Positions 7,390 through 16,234 of a stretch of DNA of 52,936 nucleotides are shown here, one piece after another. How positions within the stretch are numbered: position 1 is the first letter of the stretch; each line of letters opens with the position of its first letter. The DNA comes from JANXYY01 sp035530875 (GTDB taxonomy: Bacteria > Actinomycetota > Actinomycetes > Nanopelagicales > Nanopelagicaceae). The notes below the pieces were generated by a model, which was not told the origin of the DNA, did no database searches, and worked only from the letters and a program-made list of their open reading frames with translations. Made by a program: the position numbers and the translations under genes. The stretch spans positions 1-52,936 of the forward strand of contig DATKUB010000067.1 of NCBI GenBank assembly GCA_035530875.1, given 5' to 3'.

Positions 7390-8295
7390 ATGCGCGTTGA
7401 CTCTAAAATCCTCAGTTCACTCGAGGATGAATCTATCGAAATCTTCAGGGAGAGCGCCGCCTCGTTTCGTAAGCCCGTAATGATGTACTCCATTGGGAAA
7501 GATTCTTCTGTGCTTCTGCATTTGGCGAGGAAGGCGTTCTATCCGGCTCCTATTCCCTTTCCACTTTTGCACGTAGATACGACTTGGAAATTTAAAGAGA
7601 TGATCTCCTTTAGAGATCGCGTTGTATCTGATTTGGGTTGTGATCTCATTGTGTTCACAAACAAGGAGGGTGTGGCAGACGGCGTTAATCCTTTTGATTT
7701 CAGTATTTCCGAATACACGCGAATCATGAAGACAGTTGCCTTGCGCCAAGCGCTCGATGCTTATGGCTTTGATGCGGCGATTGGCGGATCTCGTCGCGAC
7801 GAGGAGAAGAGCCGGGCCAAGGAACGAGTTTTTAGCATTCGAGATGAGGGGCATACCTGGGATCCGAGAAACCAGCGGCCCGAAATGTGGCATTCGTACA
7901 ACACTCGCTTGAAACAGCAGCAAACAATGCGTATTTTTCCGCTCTCAGATTGGACTGAGTCTGATATCTGGCACTACATCTATGAAAAGGACATTGAGGT
8001 CAACCCGCTCTATTTTTCAAAGATGCGACCAACTATCAGGCGCGGGGATCAATTAATTATGGTTGATGACGAGAGGTATCCACTTTTAGCGGACGAGATA
8101 CCCGAAATGCGACAGGTTCGTTTTAGAACGCTGGGATGTTACCCGCTTACCGCTGCCGTTGAATCGGATGCCTCCACAACTGCTGAAATTTTGGAAGAGG
8201 TATTGGAAGTGAGCCTGAGCGAGCGAGCAACCCGTCTGATAGATGGTGAGGACGAAGACTCGATGGAGAAGAAAAAATCAGAAGGTTATTTTTAA
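7390..8295 (+). CDS. cysD: Sulfate adenylyltransferase subunit 2 (CysD)
   Basis: Catalytic subunit of ATP sulfurylase, making adenosine phosphosulfate (APS) from sulfate and ATP; it works in complex with the CysN GTPase. It is 301 residues, the standard length. The PP-loop YSIGKDSSVLLHLA is at residues 33-46, GGSRRDEEKSRAKER is in the middle, and the C-terminal RFRTLGCYPLT and DEDSMEKKKSEGYF are hallmarks. The stop TAA shares its last A with the ATG of cysNC (TAATG), giving tight coupling. No PAPS reductase or sulfite reductase is nearby, so sulfation rather than cysteine synthesis may be the local purpose. Confidence 0.96.
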   Translation: MRVDSKILSSLEDESIEIFRESAASFRKPVMMYSIGKDSSVLLHLARKAFYPAPIPFPLLHVDTTWKFKEMISFRDRVVSDLGCDLIVFTNKEGVADGVNPFDFSISEYTRIMKTVALRQALDAYGFDAAIGGSRRDEEKSRAKERVFSIRDEGHTWDPRNQRPEMWHSYNTRLKQQQTMRIFPLSDWTESDIWHYIYEKDIEVNPLYFSKMRPTIRRGDQLIMVDDERYPLLADEIPEMRQVRFRTLGCYPLTAAVESDASTTAEILEEVLEVSLSERATRLIDGEDEDSMEKKKSEGYF

Positions 8296-10118
8296 TGGAT
8301 AACTCAGTAGTCAGACTTCTAACTTGTGGAAGCGTAGACGATGGGAAGAGCACTCTAATTGGGCGCCTATTGGTGGACACCGATAGCGTTCCGCACGATA
8401 CCGTGGGAGCTGCCAGGAGAGTACGCAGAAGTGGTTCGACAATCCCGCACGGCGATATTGATTACAGTTTGCTTACTGATGGATTAGAAGCTGAGCGTGA
8501 GCAAGGGATAACCATAGATGTCGCTTATCGATCTATGTCTTTGCCTGATGGCAGACGCCTAATCATTGCAGATGCGCCTGGTCATGAGCAGTACACAAGA
8601 AATATGGCCGTAGCGGCATCGCGATCAGACGTGGCGCTGGTATTGGTGGATGCGACTCGCGGACTTCGTACACAGACTTTTCGACACCTTATGATTTGCT
8701 CGCTCATGGGAGTCAGTCGAATCATTGTGGCCATTAACAAGTTCGATGCGATGGAATACAGCAAGGCCGTCTATCAAGAAATCTCGGGCGAGATCCATGA
8801 CGCATGCGAGCAACTAGAACTCACAGATGTTCACCAAATCCCAATCAGCGCACTAACTGGCGACAACATTATTGCCATAAGTGAAAACATGCCCTGGTAT
8901 CAGGGATCAACTTTGCTGGAATTGGTCCAAGATTGGACACCACCTGAAAACGATTCCCGAAGCGCTAGATTCAGGGTCCAATTAATCTCACGGGCCGATG
9001 GTTTCAGAGGCGTTGCGGGCTCCGTACGCGACGGACAGTTTGATCTCGGTGACGAGATCTGCATTATTCCGAGGAACCAGAAAGCAAATATCGCAAAGAT
9101 TTTAACCTTCGAATCTGAACTTGATTCAACGGCAGGCGCCAGCGCTGTCACATTCGTTCTCGAGCCAGACGTTGATGTTGCTCGCGGAGACATTATTACA
9201 AAATCCTTCGACGACCTTAAGTTGTCGGATCGATTCTTCGCTCACATGGTGTGGCTTGATGAGGAGCCACTGGTTTCTAATCGTTCCTATTTGCTCATCT
9301 CGGGCTACTTTCAAACGCCTGCAATCGTAAATGACATCAAGCATGCGATCGATGTAAATACGACTGAGAAAGTATCGGCCGACAAATTGATGGCTAATGA
9401 AATTGGTCTGGTTGAAATTACGACAGACTTTTCTTTTGGTTTTTTGCCGTACAAGCAATCTCGCGAATTCGGCAACTTCATTCTGGTTGATCGACTCACA
9501 CTGAGGACTGTCGGTGCGGGCATGATTCAGGAGTCGCTGCAGAGAGTCTCAAACGTTACTCATCAAGATTATGAAGTAAGTAAAACCCAACGCGCTGCCC
9601 AGAAGAATCAATCCCCTCGGGTTATTTGGCTTACGGGCCTTTCTGGATCCGGCAAATCAACGATTGCCAACGCTCTGGAGAAGCAGCTCTACTCCGCCGG
9701 AATGCACGCATATGTCCTAGACGGGGACAATCTAAGGCTTGGGCTCAGCAAAGATCTTGGCTTTACCCAGCAAGATCGCATAGAGAATGTTAGAAGAGTT
9801 GCTGAAGTTGCCAAGATCCTCGCAGATGCAGGACTAGTAGTCATCGTTGCTCTTGTTAGTCCATTTGAAAACGATCGTAGGCGAGCCCGAGCTCTCTTTG
9901 AACCCGATGAGTTTTTCGAGGTTTTCGTCGATACCCCTATTGACGTCTGTATTTCAAGAGATCCAAAGGGTCTCTACCGAAAATCGGCGGAGGGAAAGAT
10001 TCTCAACTTCACCGGTGTTGGTCAAGAGTACGAACGCCCGAGCAATCCGGATCTGGTTATTGATGGAACAGCGAGTGTCGAAGAAGGCGCCCACGCTATT
10101 GTGAAGTTGATATTCTGA
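8295..10118 (+). CDS. cysNC: Bifunctional sulfate adenylyltransferase subunit 1 / APS kinase (CysN-CysC fusion)
   Basis: It is 607 residues. The N-terminal part is the EF-Tu-like GTPase that drives ATP sulfurylase: P-loop GSVDDGKST at residues 12-20, DAPGHEQYTRNM at about 93-104, NKFD at 148-151, then beta-barrel domains. After about residue 435 comes an APS kinase domain with P-loop GLSGSGKST at 448-456, DGDNLRLGLSKDLGF, and SPFENDRRRAR around the serine usually phosphorylated or placed at the active site. The fusion makes PAPS from sulfate together with CysD. It overlaps cysD by one base. The preceding sulfotransferase is the obvious PAPS consumer. Confidence 0.96.
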   Translation: MDNSVVRLLTCGSVDDGKSTLIGRLLVDTDSVPHDTVGAARRVRRSGSTIPHGDIDYSLLTDGLEAEREQGITIDVAYRSMSLPDGRRLIIADAPGHEQYTRNMAVAASRSDVALVLVDATRGLRTQTFRHLMICSLMGVSRIIVAINKFDAMEYSKAVYQEISGEIHDACEQLELTDVHQIPISALTGDNIIAISENMPWYQGSTLLELVQDWTPPENDSRSARFRVQLISRADGFRGVAGSVRDGQFDLGDEICIIPRNQKANIAKILTFESELDSTAGASAVTFVLEPDVDVARGDIITKSFDDLKLSDRFFAHMVWLDEEPLVSNRSYLLISGYFQTPAIVNDIKHAIDVNTTEKVSADKLMANEIGLVEITTDFSFGFLPYKQSREFGNFILVDRLTLRTVGAGMIQESLQRVSNVTHQDYEVSKTQRAAQKNQSPRVIWLTGLSGSGKSTIANALEKQLYSAGMHAYVLDGDNLRLGLSKDLGFTQQDRIENVRRVAEVAKILADAGLVVIVALVSPFENDRRRARALFEPDEFFEVFVDTPIDVCISRDPKGLYRKSAEGKILNFTGVGQEYERPSNPDLVIDGTASVEEGAHAIVKLIF

Positions 10119-10217
10119 GTTGGAGTTTCTAGATCACCATGTGGTTTCAAGGCACGTTAATTTCTGTGTTCTGCGATTAGTTCTTACCGATTACGTTTCT
10201 CATGGAGGGTTTAGAAC

Positions 10218-10427
10218 ATGAAAGTCACTCACTCAAGATCCCTTTTGAAGGCGATCTCATGGCGAATGGTTGGAACTGTAGATACGTTCGTGCTCTCCTA
10301 TTTGATTACGGGGAGGGCTACTCTCGCTTTTGCAATATCGGGAACTGAAGTGCTCACCAAAGTCATTCTTTATTACAGTCACGAGCGTGTTTGGAATCGA
10401 GTGTCGTGGGGCAGATTAGGTGACTGA
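10218..10427 (+). CDS. DUF2061 small membrane protein
   Basis: A 69-residue protein with two hydrophobic segments (about residues 20-33 and 36-53) and the DUF2061 pattern: basic head, KAISWRMVGTVDTFVLSYLITG, then EVLTKVILYYSHERVW. Function is unknown; members of this family are often found beside sulfate-activation genes, as here. A strong Shine-Dalgarno GGAGGG (10204-10209) is 8 nt before the ATG, unlike the many leaderless genes around it. A 99-bp gap separates it from cysNC. It ends 6 bp from the convergent glycosyltransferase stop. Confidence 0.83.
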   Translation: MKVTHSRSLLKAISWRMVGTVDTFVLSYLITGRATLAFAISGTEVLTKVILYYSHERVWNRVSWGRLGD

Positions 10428-10433
10428 CAAGAA

Positions 10434-11960
10434 TTATTTCTTCGAAAACCTTGCGCTAAAGATTTTGTAGGCTGATTGAAAGAGTCCCCTGAGTTGCTCG
10501 ATCGATCTAACTTGAAAGAGCCTCCGAATCGAATATTTGCCAAACGGTATAACTCGAAAATACCAGTTCCGATAAGGCTTATTTAAGGCATCCAACGTGT
10601 TCCAGTGGACTCCCCATGTTCGCTCGAGGTTCTTATAGGTGTCGCCTGAAAGCAATTTGGCCCGAGCGACGGCGGGTGCAAAAAGCATGAAAATACGATT
10701 GTCGATTGAGTCCACGGCCCCCTCAAGTCCGGTGCCGGCTTTGAGCAAACTCGCCTTCAGGTTTCCTGCTTGAACTTTGGTCCCGATATTTCCTTCGGCA
10801 AAAAGAATAAACGGCGTAGATAGAATTTCGATGAAGTCAAGTATCTCGTTAATTCGGAGAATTGAGTTATCTCTGGTGACAATGAAAGAGAAACGGGGAT
10901 CACTTGAGACCCATCTCTGTATTTGGCGGAGATCTCGGTTTGGATCATCCGTGAACTTATAGCGAGTCTCAAGTTCTGGCCATGGTCCAAACAGGTGGAA
11001 GATAGCCTGCCCCTTGACGTCTGAGGTTAATTGCCCCACCAAAGACATGAAATCCTTGAAGGTGATGTCGCGGCAGTCTAAAAAGACTTCCGTCTCCGGA
11101 ACTGCCCAATGAATTCCAGACTTACCACGAAGATGGGACAGTTCTGGGATGTAATTCGCGAGATTGGGATTGTTGTGCTCAAGCATTAACTCCCGATTAT
11201 TTTCGAAGGTGGTGATGCCCAGATGCCAGGACTTGGCCGCACCCTCTGGGACAAAGCGCATGCCATGAAGCATCGAACGCCAGCCCAATTCGTTGTCTTC
11301 TGCAGTTCTGAAGTCCGGGTTATATCCGCCTATTTCATTCCAGTTTTTGCGTGTCATGGAAAAAGTGGCGCCCACCAAGGCACGGAAACTTTCTAGGCCA
11401 GGGTTGCGCAGCTGGTCGGTGCTGTCTACCCGCGCTTCCCAATAATCGTGTCCGAGGCTTTCGGAGTGCAATGAGTCGAATTCGTTGTTGATGAGCGATT
11501 GGTGAAGAGTATCAGGGTGGTAGTCCCATTGCTCGACGAAGCGCTTCCACCCCAAAACAAGGTAGTCATCGCTTTCGTGATGCCATTTCATGTGATGTGC
11601 AAGGTGGTCTGGATGCACAACCAAATCGGCATCAATGAACCAGAGCACATCTTCGGTACAAGAAAGAACTTGAAAGTTGGAGGCGGCCGCCTTGCCCCAC
11701 GCTGACCCCTCGTTGGGGAAGTAAGTCAGATTCGTATGCGTAGGACGTACGTCAGGTAATGAAAGTTTTGGATCGCTGCCATCATCAACGACGTAGACAG
11801 TGTGAAGATCTGCTGGGTAATTAAGAGCCGCAAGCGACGCAAGAGTTAGATCAAGTTTGGCCCGACCGCCACGGCAGGCCACGATAATCGCGACGGATAA
11901 TCGTGGCTCACTCTCTAGGTCAAGGCCCTCGGGGCGGGAATATCGAAATGCATCGCTCAT
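10434..11960 (-). CDS. Family 2 glycosyltransferase with C-terminal extension
   Basis: Predicted cytoplasmic GT-A sugar transferase for a surface glycan. From ATG 11960 it is 508 residues. The nucleotide-sugar site includes VYVVDDGSD at about residue 58 and the metal-binding DVLWFIDADLVVHPDH at about 105-120. A conserved block GGYNPDFRTAEDNELGWRSM near 195-215 holds the likely ED catalytic site. The last 200 residues form a second region I cannot assign, perhaps a degenerate second transferase half. The ATG overlaps the stop of the upstream glycosyltransferase by 4 nt (ATGA), which fixes the start; the frame remains open upstream to 12239, but that part overlaps the neighbour. Sugar and linkage are unknown. 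Confidence 0.83.
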   Translation of the reverse strand: MSDAFRYSRPEGLDLESEPRLSVAIIVACRGGRAKLDLTLASLAALNYPADLHTVYVVDDGSDPKLSLPDVRPTHTNLTYFPNEGSAWGKAAASNFQVLSCTEDVLWFIDADLVVHPDHLAHHMKWHHESDDYLVLGWKRFVEQWDYHPDTLHQSLINNEFDSLHSESLGHDYWEARVDSTDQLRNPGLESFRALVGATFSMTRKNWNEIGGYNPDFRTAEDNELGWRSMLHGMRFVPEGAAKSWHLGITTFENNRELMLEHNNPNLANYIPELSHLRGKSGIHWAVPETEVFLDCRDITFKDFMSLVGQLTSDVKGQAIFHLFGPWPELETRYKFTDDPNRDLRQIQRWVSSDPRFSFIVTRDNSILRINEILDFIEILSTPFILFAEGNIGTKVQAGNLKASLLKAGTGLEGAVDSIDNRIFMLFAPAVARAKLLSGDTYKNLERTWGVHWNTLDALNKPYRNWYFRVIPFGKYSIRRLFQVRSIEQLRGLFQSAYKIFSARFSKK

Positions 11961-12763
11961 TGAAGATCCGTTCCGAACTCTGGATCGATCCAAATTCCAA
12001 CTCTCTGATCTCTTGCGCTCTTGAGATATTTGGAGTAGTTGGTTACGTAGGTATGCGAGGTTGGGCGGCGACGATATACGTAGCCTGTTCCGAATGTGCG
12101 CCAAATTCGGCCACCGTTTTTCATCACTCCATTTAGCAAAAATCGATCTACTGCACTCTTTCCTTCGCCAAACCACCCACCCTTTTCGGCAAGGTCGCGT
12201 TTGACCAAAATTGTGCCGCCGCAAACCCAGTCTGCCCACAGTTCAACCGCAGAAGTTCCGCCCTCGCCAGCCCTGCGGACGGTTACGTCTAGCGCCTCGA
12301 GGTAAACATAGTTCATCGCTTTTCCGACTGCGTCTGCCTTGTTTGCCAGAAGTGAATCGAGTAGATCCTTGAGGTGTTCGGGGCCGTAGATGTCGTCATC
12401 ATCCATTTTCGCGATGAGGTCGCCTGTCGAAGATTTAGCCAAAGTCGAAAGGATGGTGCCAAGGGTGTGGTCGGCGGCAAAATTTTGCATGGAGACCCTG
12501 ATCGCTCGTTCCTCAAGTTTCACAATTTGGTCGCACTGATCGCTGCTCAACGCAAAATTATGCAGGCCAATTAGTAGTTCAAATGAATCAAGACTCTGCT
12601 GGTGCACCTGGCGCAAGATGGCGGAAAGATCCGACGGTCGAGCTGTGGCGATCAGAACGCTGACCGAAGGATATTGACTTATCGCGGCCCGGCGAGTGGT
12701 GCGGAGTTCCTTAAGTTCGCACCACTCAGCGTCTATTTCGAAGGTCTTTTTCGGCTTCCTCAT
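11957..12763 (-). CDS. Family 2 glycosyltransferase
   Basis: A 268-residue GT-A transferase. SVLIATARPSDLSAILRQV near the N-terminus is the first strand-loop, and AKMDDDDIYGPEHLKDLL at about 123-140 carries the DXD metal site. VCGGTILVKRDLAEKGGW and AVDRFLLNGV are in the acceptor half. It is coupled by ATGA to the next glycosyltransferase, so the two should act on the same glycan. It is downstream of the LytR-CpsA-Psr gene on the same strand after a 109-bp gap. No donor sugar can be assigned. Confidence 0.82.
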   Translation of the reverse strand: MRKPKKTFEIDAEWCELKELRTTRRAAISQYPSVSVLIATARPSDLSAILRQVHQQSLDSFELLIGLHNFALSSDQCDQIVKLEERAIRVSMQNFAADHTLGTILSTLAKSSTGDLIAKMDDDDIYGPEHLKDLLDSLLANKADAVGKAMNYVYLEALDVTVRRAGEGGTSAVELWADWVCGGTILVKRDLAEKGGWFGEGKSAVDRFLLNGVMKNGGRIWRTFGTGYVYRRRPTSHTYVTNYSKYLKSARDQRVGIWIDPEFGTDLQ

Positions 12764-12872
12764 TTAGTTGGGCCACCCCGGAATTTGCATGCGCTCAAAG
12801 TACCTTATGAGCCTGGAAATACGGCGAACTCGAGACTTCTCCGAGCACGAGTTCAACATTTGCGAAGAATGC

Positions 12873-14312
12873 CTATTTGCAGAGCGCATCGGTGCCGGAC
12901 TGAACCGTAAAGGGGCTTGTTGTGGCCGGGGTTGGCATTTTGGTCGGCATGGCCGAAGAAGCTGGTCCTTGATAGTCGGCACTCAGAGTAATGATGAAAG
13001 TCTTGCCCTGATTTTTCTTAGCGATCAGAACACTGTTTGGGAGTGCTGCGTGAATTGTTCGCAGCGATTCCGAGTAGACGGGATCGTAAGTGATGGTTGT
13101 CTTGGTCACTTGCGATGAAGCTGTCGTTGGCGGCCCGATCGCTACGAATCCGATCTTCGTTAGGTCAGCGGTTGCCTTCGCTGCTAGACCGTTCACGTTA
13201 GACCCATTTTGAACTGCTATATCAATCGCAGAGGGCGGAATGGTCAACGGTGAGTTTCCGTTTGTCGGAGCGGGTGTCGGAACTATTGGGATATCCAATC
13301 GAATCCGTCGCCAGAGTTCAGGGGCGAGAGTTGGATCCCAGAGGACGGAGTCATATACGCCGTCCGCGGAGTAATTGATGTTCGAAAATGGCACCGTGAG
13401 CATATGAAGACTTGAGACTGAGAGGCCTTTAAGTTGGGTGGCCAGAGTTAGCAGATCGTCTCGGGTTAGGTTGGGATCAGTCGTAACTGTTGCCAACGCC
13501 GCGTTGATAAATGAGACGAGTTTGATTGGGTTTAGAAGAGTTCCGGAACTGGTTGCGGCGCTCAGCATCGAACTAATGAACTTCTGTTGGCGGTGCATCC
13601 GGCCGAGGTCTCCAGTCCCGTCGAAATATCGGGCTCGCACATACTTGAGAGCGGTAATGCCATCAAGTTTCTGCTTGCCGGCTGGCAAATCGACGTGGCT
13701 TTTACTGTCTTTGACCGCAGTGTTCAAGCAGACGGTGACTCCGCCCAAGGCGTCGACCATATGGGCAAAGCCGGCGAAGTTCACTTCAACGTAATGATCG
13801 ATCCGAACATTGGTCATCGCTTCAATTGTGGCTATCAGTAGGGGAGCACCGCCCAAGCCGTAAGTTTCATTGATCTTGCGGTGCGAGGGAGGGTGTGCAA
13901 CACCCTTGCTGTCTGTCCAAGCAGGAATAGAAGCGAAGGTGTCGCGCGGAATTGAAATGATCGTGGCTTTGTTTCGATCTTTATTTATGTGAATTAAAAT
14001 TATGGTGTCCGACCGTTGACCAGCGGCTGTTTTTACACTTCCAACCTGTAACTTTTTCAACTCCGCCTTTGAAAGCCCTTCTCGGGTATCCGAGCCCACC
14101 AGCAAGTAGTTGACCGCGGAGTTCGCAGCTTTGACCGGACGTGCCTTGAGGCCGGCGAATACGTCGGAGCGGTGGATAGATGAGGTGACGTGATTAAAGC
14201 TGGCCCAGGACATAGTTGCCAGAAGCACGACGGAAATAGACAGTCCGGCGGTGAATTTGAACCATTTTGTGCTGCCTCTACGACGCGCAGAGAGGTGGGA
14301 AGTCACGCGCAT
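12873..14312 (-). CDS. LytR-CpsA-Psr (LCP) family glycopolymer ligase with LytR_C domain
   Basis: Membrane-anchored phosphotransferase that links undecaprenyl-phosphate-bound glycans to peptidoglycan, acting outside the membrane. It is 479 residues: short basic cytoplasmic head, one transmembrane segment at about 22-40 (FTAGLSISVVLLATMSW), LCP domain at about 70-300 with LLVGSDTREG, QRSDTIILIHINKDR, ISIPRDTFASIP and ARYFDGTGDLGRMHRQQ (the pyrophosphate-binding Arg/Asp residues). A LytR_C domain follows from about 365 (IDIAVQNGSNVNGLA), then a Ser/Thr/Pro tail. Divergent from a glycosyltransferase with a 29-bp gap. It is the likely anchor for the polymer built by the adjoining cluster. Confidence 0.92.
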   Translation of the reverse strand: MRVTSHLSARRRGSTKWFKFTAGLSISVVLLATMSWASFNHVTSSIHRSDVFAGLKARPVKAANSAVNYLLVGSDTREGLSKAELKKLQVGSVKTAAGQRSDTIILIHINKDRNKATIISIPRDTFASIPAWTDSKGVAHPPSHRKINETYGLGGAPLLIATIEAMTNVRIDHYVEVNFAGFAHMVDALGGVTVCLNTAVKDSKSHVDLPAGKQKLDGITALKYVRARYFDGTGDLGRMHRQQKFISSMLSAATSSGTLLNPIKLVSFINAALATVTTDPNLTRDDLLTLATQLKGLSVSSLHMLTVPFSNINYSADGVYDSVLWDPTLAPELWRRIRLDIPIVPTPAPTNGNSPLTIPPSAIDIAVQNGSNVNGLAAKATADLTKIGFVAIGPPTTASSQVTKTTITYDPVYSESLRTIHAALPNSVLIAKKNQGKTFIITLSADYQGPASSAMPTKMPTPATTSPFTVQSGTDALCK

Positions 14313-14341
14313 AGCCTAAGGGACGCTAACGTTTGCAGGTC

Positions 14342-15337
14342 ATGACAGTCGATTTCACCACTCCGGTATCTGTAATCATGCCGGTTCTCAACGAGGCGCC
14401 CTATTTGCAAGAAGCAGTGGCTGCCGTCCTGGCCCAGGACTATCTGGGTTCAATCCAAGTGGTCCTCGCTATGGGTCCCTCCAAGGATCACACCGATCAA
14501 ATTGCTCAGGTTCTGGCTGAGCGTGACAAGCGCATAATCCTGGTGACAAACCCGAGCGGACGGACCCCGACCGGTCTCAACCTGGCGCTAGCGGCCGCAA
14601 CGGGCCAAGTGATCGTCCGAGTGGATGGGCATACGAGATTGCCCGCAGATTACATAAGCACTGCGGTGCAGGTTCTGGCCGAAACGGGCGCAGTCAATGT
14701 TGGCGGCGTAATGGCAGCCGAAGGGGTTAGTGCTTTCGAACAGTCTGTGGCGTCGGCGATGCGCAGTTCGCTGGGGGTTGGTTCGGCTCGGTTCCATACG
14801 GGGGGTGAGGCTGGGCCGGTGGAAACGGTCTATCTGGGGGTTTTCCTAAGGTCCGCGCTTGACCAAGTTAACGGTTATGACGAGCGATTTATTAGAGCAC
14901 AAGACTGGGAGTTGAATTTTCGGCTCCGAAAGAGCGGAGGCTTGGTATTTTTCACGCCAAAATTGAGCGTGACCTACCGCCCCCGGTCTTCCATCCGGGC
15001 GTTGGCTCGTCAGTATTTGGAGTATGGCCGCTGGCGTAGAGCCGTTATTCGGGCCAACCGCGAGACGGTCACATTGCGCTATCTAGTGGCCCCAGCCGCG
15101 TTGCTAGGCGTTTTAGTTGGCCTGCTCGGTGGCGTGGCGCTGACCCCGCTATTTTTTGTGCTTCCCGGCGTCTATCTAGCCTTTCTAGTGGTGGCCAGTG
15201 TGTCGATCCGCACACCTCGCCGGTCTCGCCTGCTCCTCCCACTGGTTTTGAGCGTGATGCAGATGTCTTGGGGCCTGGGTTTTCTGACGTCGAGCCGAAA
15301 ATTGTTACCAAAATCCGTGAGAGAATTCCGATCGTGA
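14342..15337 (+). CDS. Membrane-associated family 2 glycosyltransferase (ExoA-like)
   Basis: A 331-residue transferase resembling succinoglycan ExoA-type enzymes. The N-terminal GT-A domain has PVSVIMPVLNEAPYL (about 8-22), VRVDGHTRLPADY (DXH-type metal site, about 98) and GYDERFIRAQDWELNFRLRK (about 180-199). Two hydrophobic C-terminal segments (about 245-280) should bind the membrane. ATG 14342 is chosen over the in-frame TTG at 14333; GCAGGT just upstream is a weak ribosome site. The stop overlaps the GTG of the ABC permease by 4 nt, so the polymer enzyme and exporter are co-expressed. Confidence 0.85.
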   Translation: MTVDFTTPVSVIMPVLNEAPYLQEAVAAVLAQDYLGSIQVVLAMGPSKDHTDQIAQVLAERDKRIILVTNPSGRTPTGLNLALAAATGQVIVRVDGHTRLPADYISTAVQVLAETGAVNVGGVMAAEGVSAFEQSVASAMRSSLGVGSARFHTGGEAGPVETVYLGVFLRSALDQVNGYDERFIRAQDWELNFRLRKSGGLVFFTPKLSVTYRPRSSIRALARQYLEYGRWRRAVIRANRETVTLRYLVAPAALLGVLVGLLGGVALTPLFFVLPGVYLAFLVVASVSIRTPRRSRLLLPLVLSVMQMSWGLGFLTSSRKLLPKSVREFRS

Positions 15338-16221
15338 CTTCCGGGCAAATCCAGCAGGCGGCCAAGATTCAAATCTATGAGCCCCACAAAGCCTCACTGC
15401 CTCCCCTCAGACCATATTTTCGCGAGTTATGGCGTCGGCGTCGGTTTGCCCTGGAACTGTCTCGATTCACCGATAAGGCCGAATACCTAGAATCGCCGCT
15501 GGGCTCTATCTGGCTCTTGCTCAACCCCATCATGCTGGCCATGGTGTATTTCTTGCTGGTGTCGTTACTTCGTGGCTCGGGCAAAGGTACGGCGTCGGGC
15601 TTTGACACGCTCGCCCATATCTTGATCGGCTTATTCACTTGGTACTTCGCCCAGAATTGCATGAATATGGGCGGTTCTTCGGTGACCGGCGGCGGACGTC
15701 TCATTCTCAATCAGGCTTTTCCACTTGCTCTACTACCCCTTTCCTCCGTGGTTAGTGCCTTTCGGCAATTCGTTCCAACACTTCCTATCTATACGATCGT
15801 TTATCTACTCGGCAGTACCCTCGATAGTAAGAGCACGCTTTCTGGATTGTCTTGGCACAGTCTTTGGATTATCGCGATTGTGGGTCTAGTAGCGATAAGC
15901 GGTTTCGGATTGGCATTGCTTTTTGCCACCATGAATGTCTATTTCCGAGACACTTCGAAAATCCTGCACTACGGCGGGCGGATTTGGCTCTACATGAGCC
16001 CAGTTCTCTGGATGCCAGAGCGCTTACATGGCTGGCATCGAATTGTTCTCTGGGTCAATCCACTAGGTCCAGTGTTGTCCTCGACATCCACAGTGTGGAT
16101 TGACGGCCGATCTCCTAGCCCGGCGCAACTTCTCGGCTCACTGGGCTGGGCAATTGGTTTACTGGTTATTGGTGGATACTTCTTTATCTCAAGGGAGCGC
16201 GATTTTGCGGTCCGCATCTAA
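15334..16221 (+). CDS. wzm: ABC-2 type polysaccharide export permease (Wzm-like)
   Basis: Membrane subunit of an O-antigen/teichoic acid/galactan-type exporter. From GTG 15334 (GTGA overlap with the glycosyltransferase stop) it is 295 residues. It has a cytoplasmic amphipathic N-terminus (YFRELWRRRRFALELSRF) and about six hydrophobic segments beginning WLLLNPIMLAMVYFLLV. The RDTSKILHYGGRIWLYMSPVLW region near 225 is typical of ABC2 exporters of lipid-linked glycans. An in-frame ATG at 15268 lies inside the preceding gene and is not needed. It pairs with the ATPase that follows. Confidence 0.88.
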   Translation: MTSGQIQQAAKIQIYEPHKASLPPLRPYFRELWRRRRFALELSRFTDKAEYLESPLGSIWLLLNPIMLAMVYFLLVSLLRGSGKGTASGFDTLAHILIGLFTWYFAQNCMNMGGSSVTGGGRLILNQAFPLALLPLSSVVSAFRQFVPTLPIYTIVYLLGSTLDSKSTLSGLSWHSLWIIAIVGLVAISGFGLALLFATMNVYFRDTSKILHYGGRIWLYMSPVLWMPERLHGWHRIVLWVNPLGPVLSSTSTVWIDGRSPSPAQLLGSLGWAIGLLVIGGYFFISRERDFAVRI

Positions 16222-16234
16222 GCCACTCCCACAG

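Noticed and set aside
11961..12239. N-terminal extension of the 508-residue glycosyltransferase up to 12239
   Set aside because: It would lie wholly inside the upstream glycosyltransferase; the ATGA overlap at 11960 gives the normal GT2 N-terminus.
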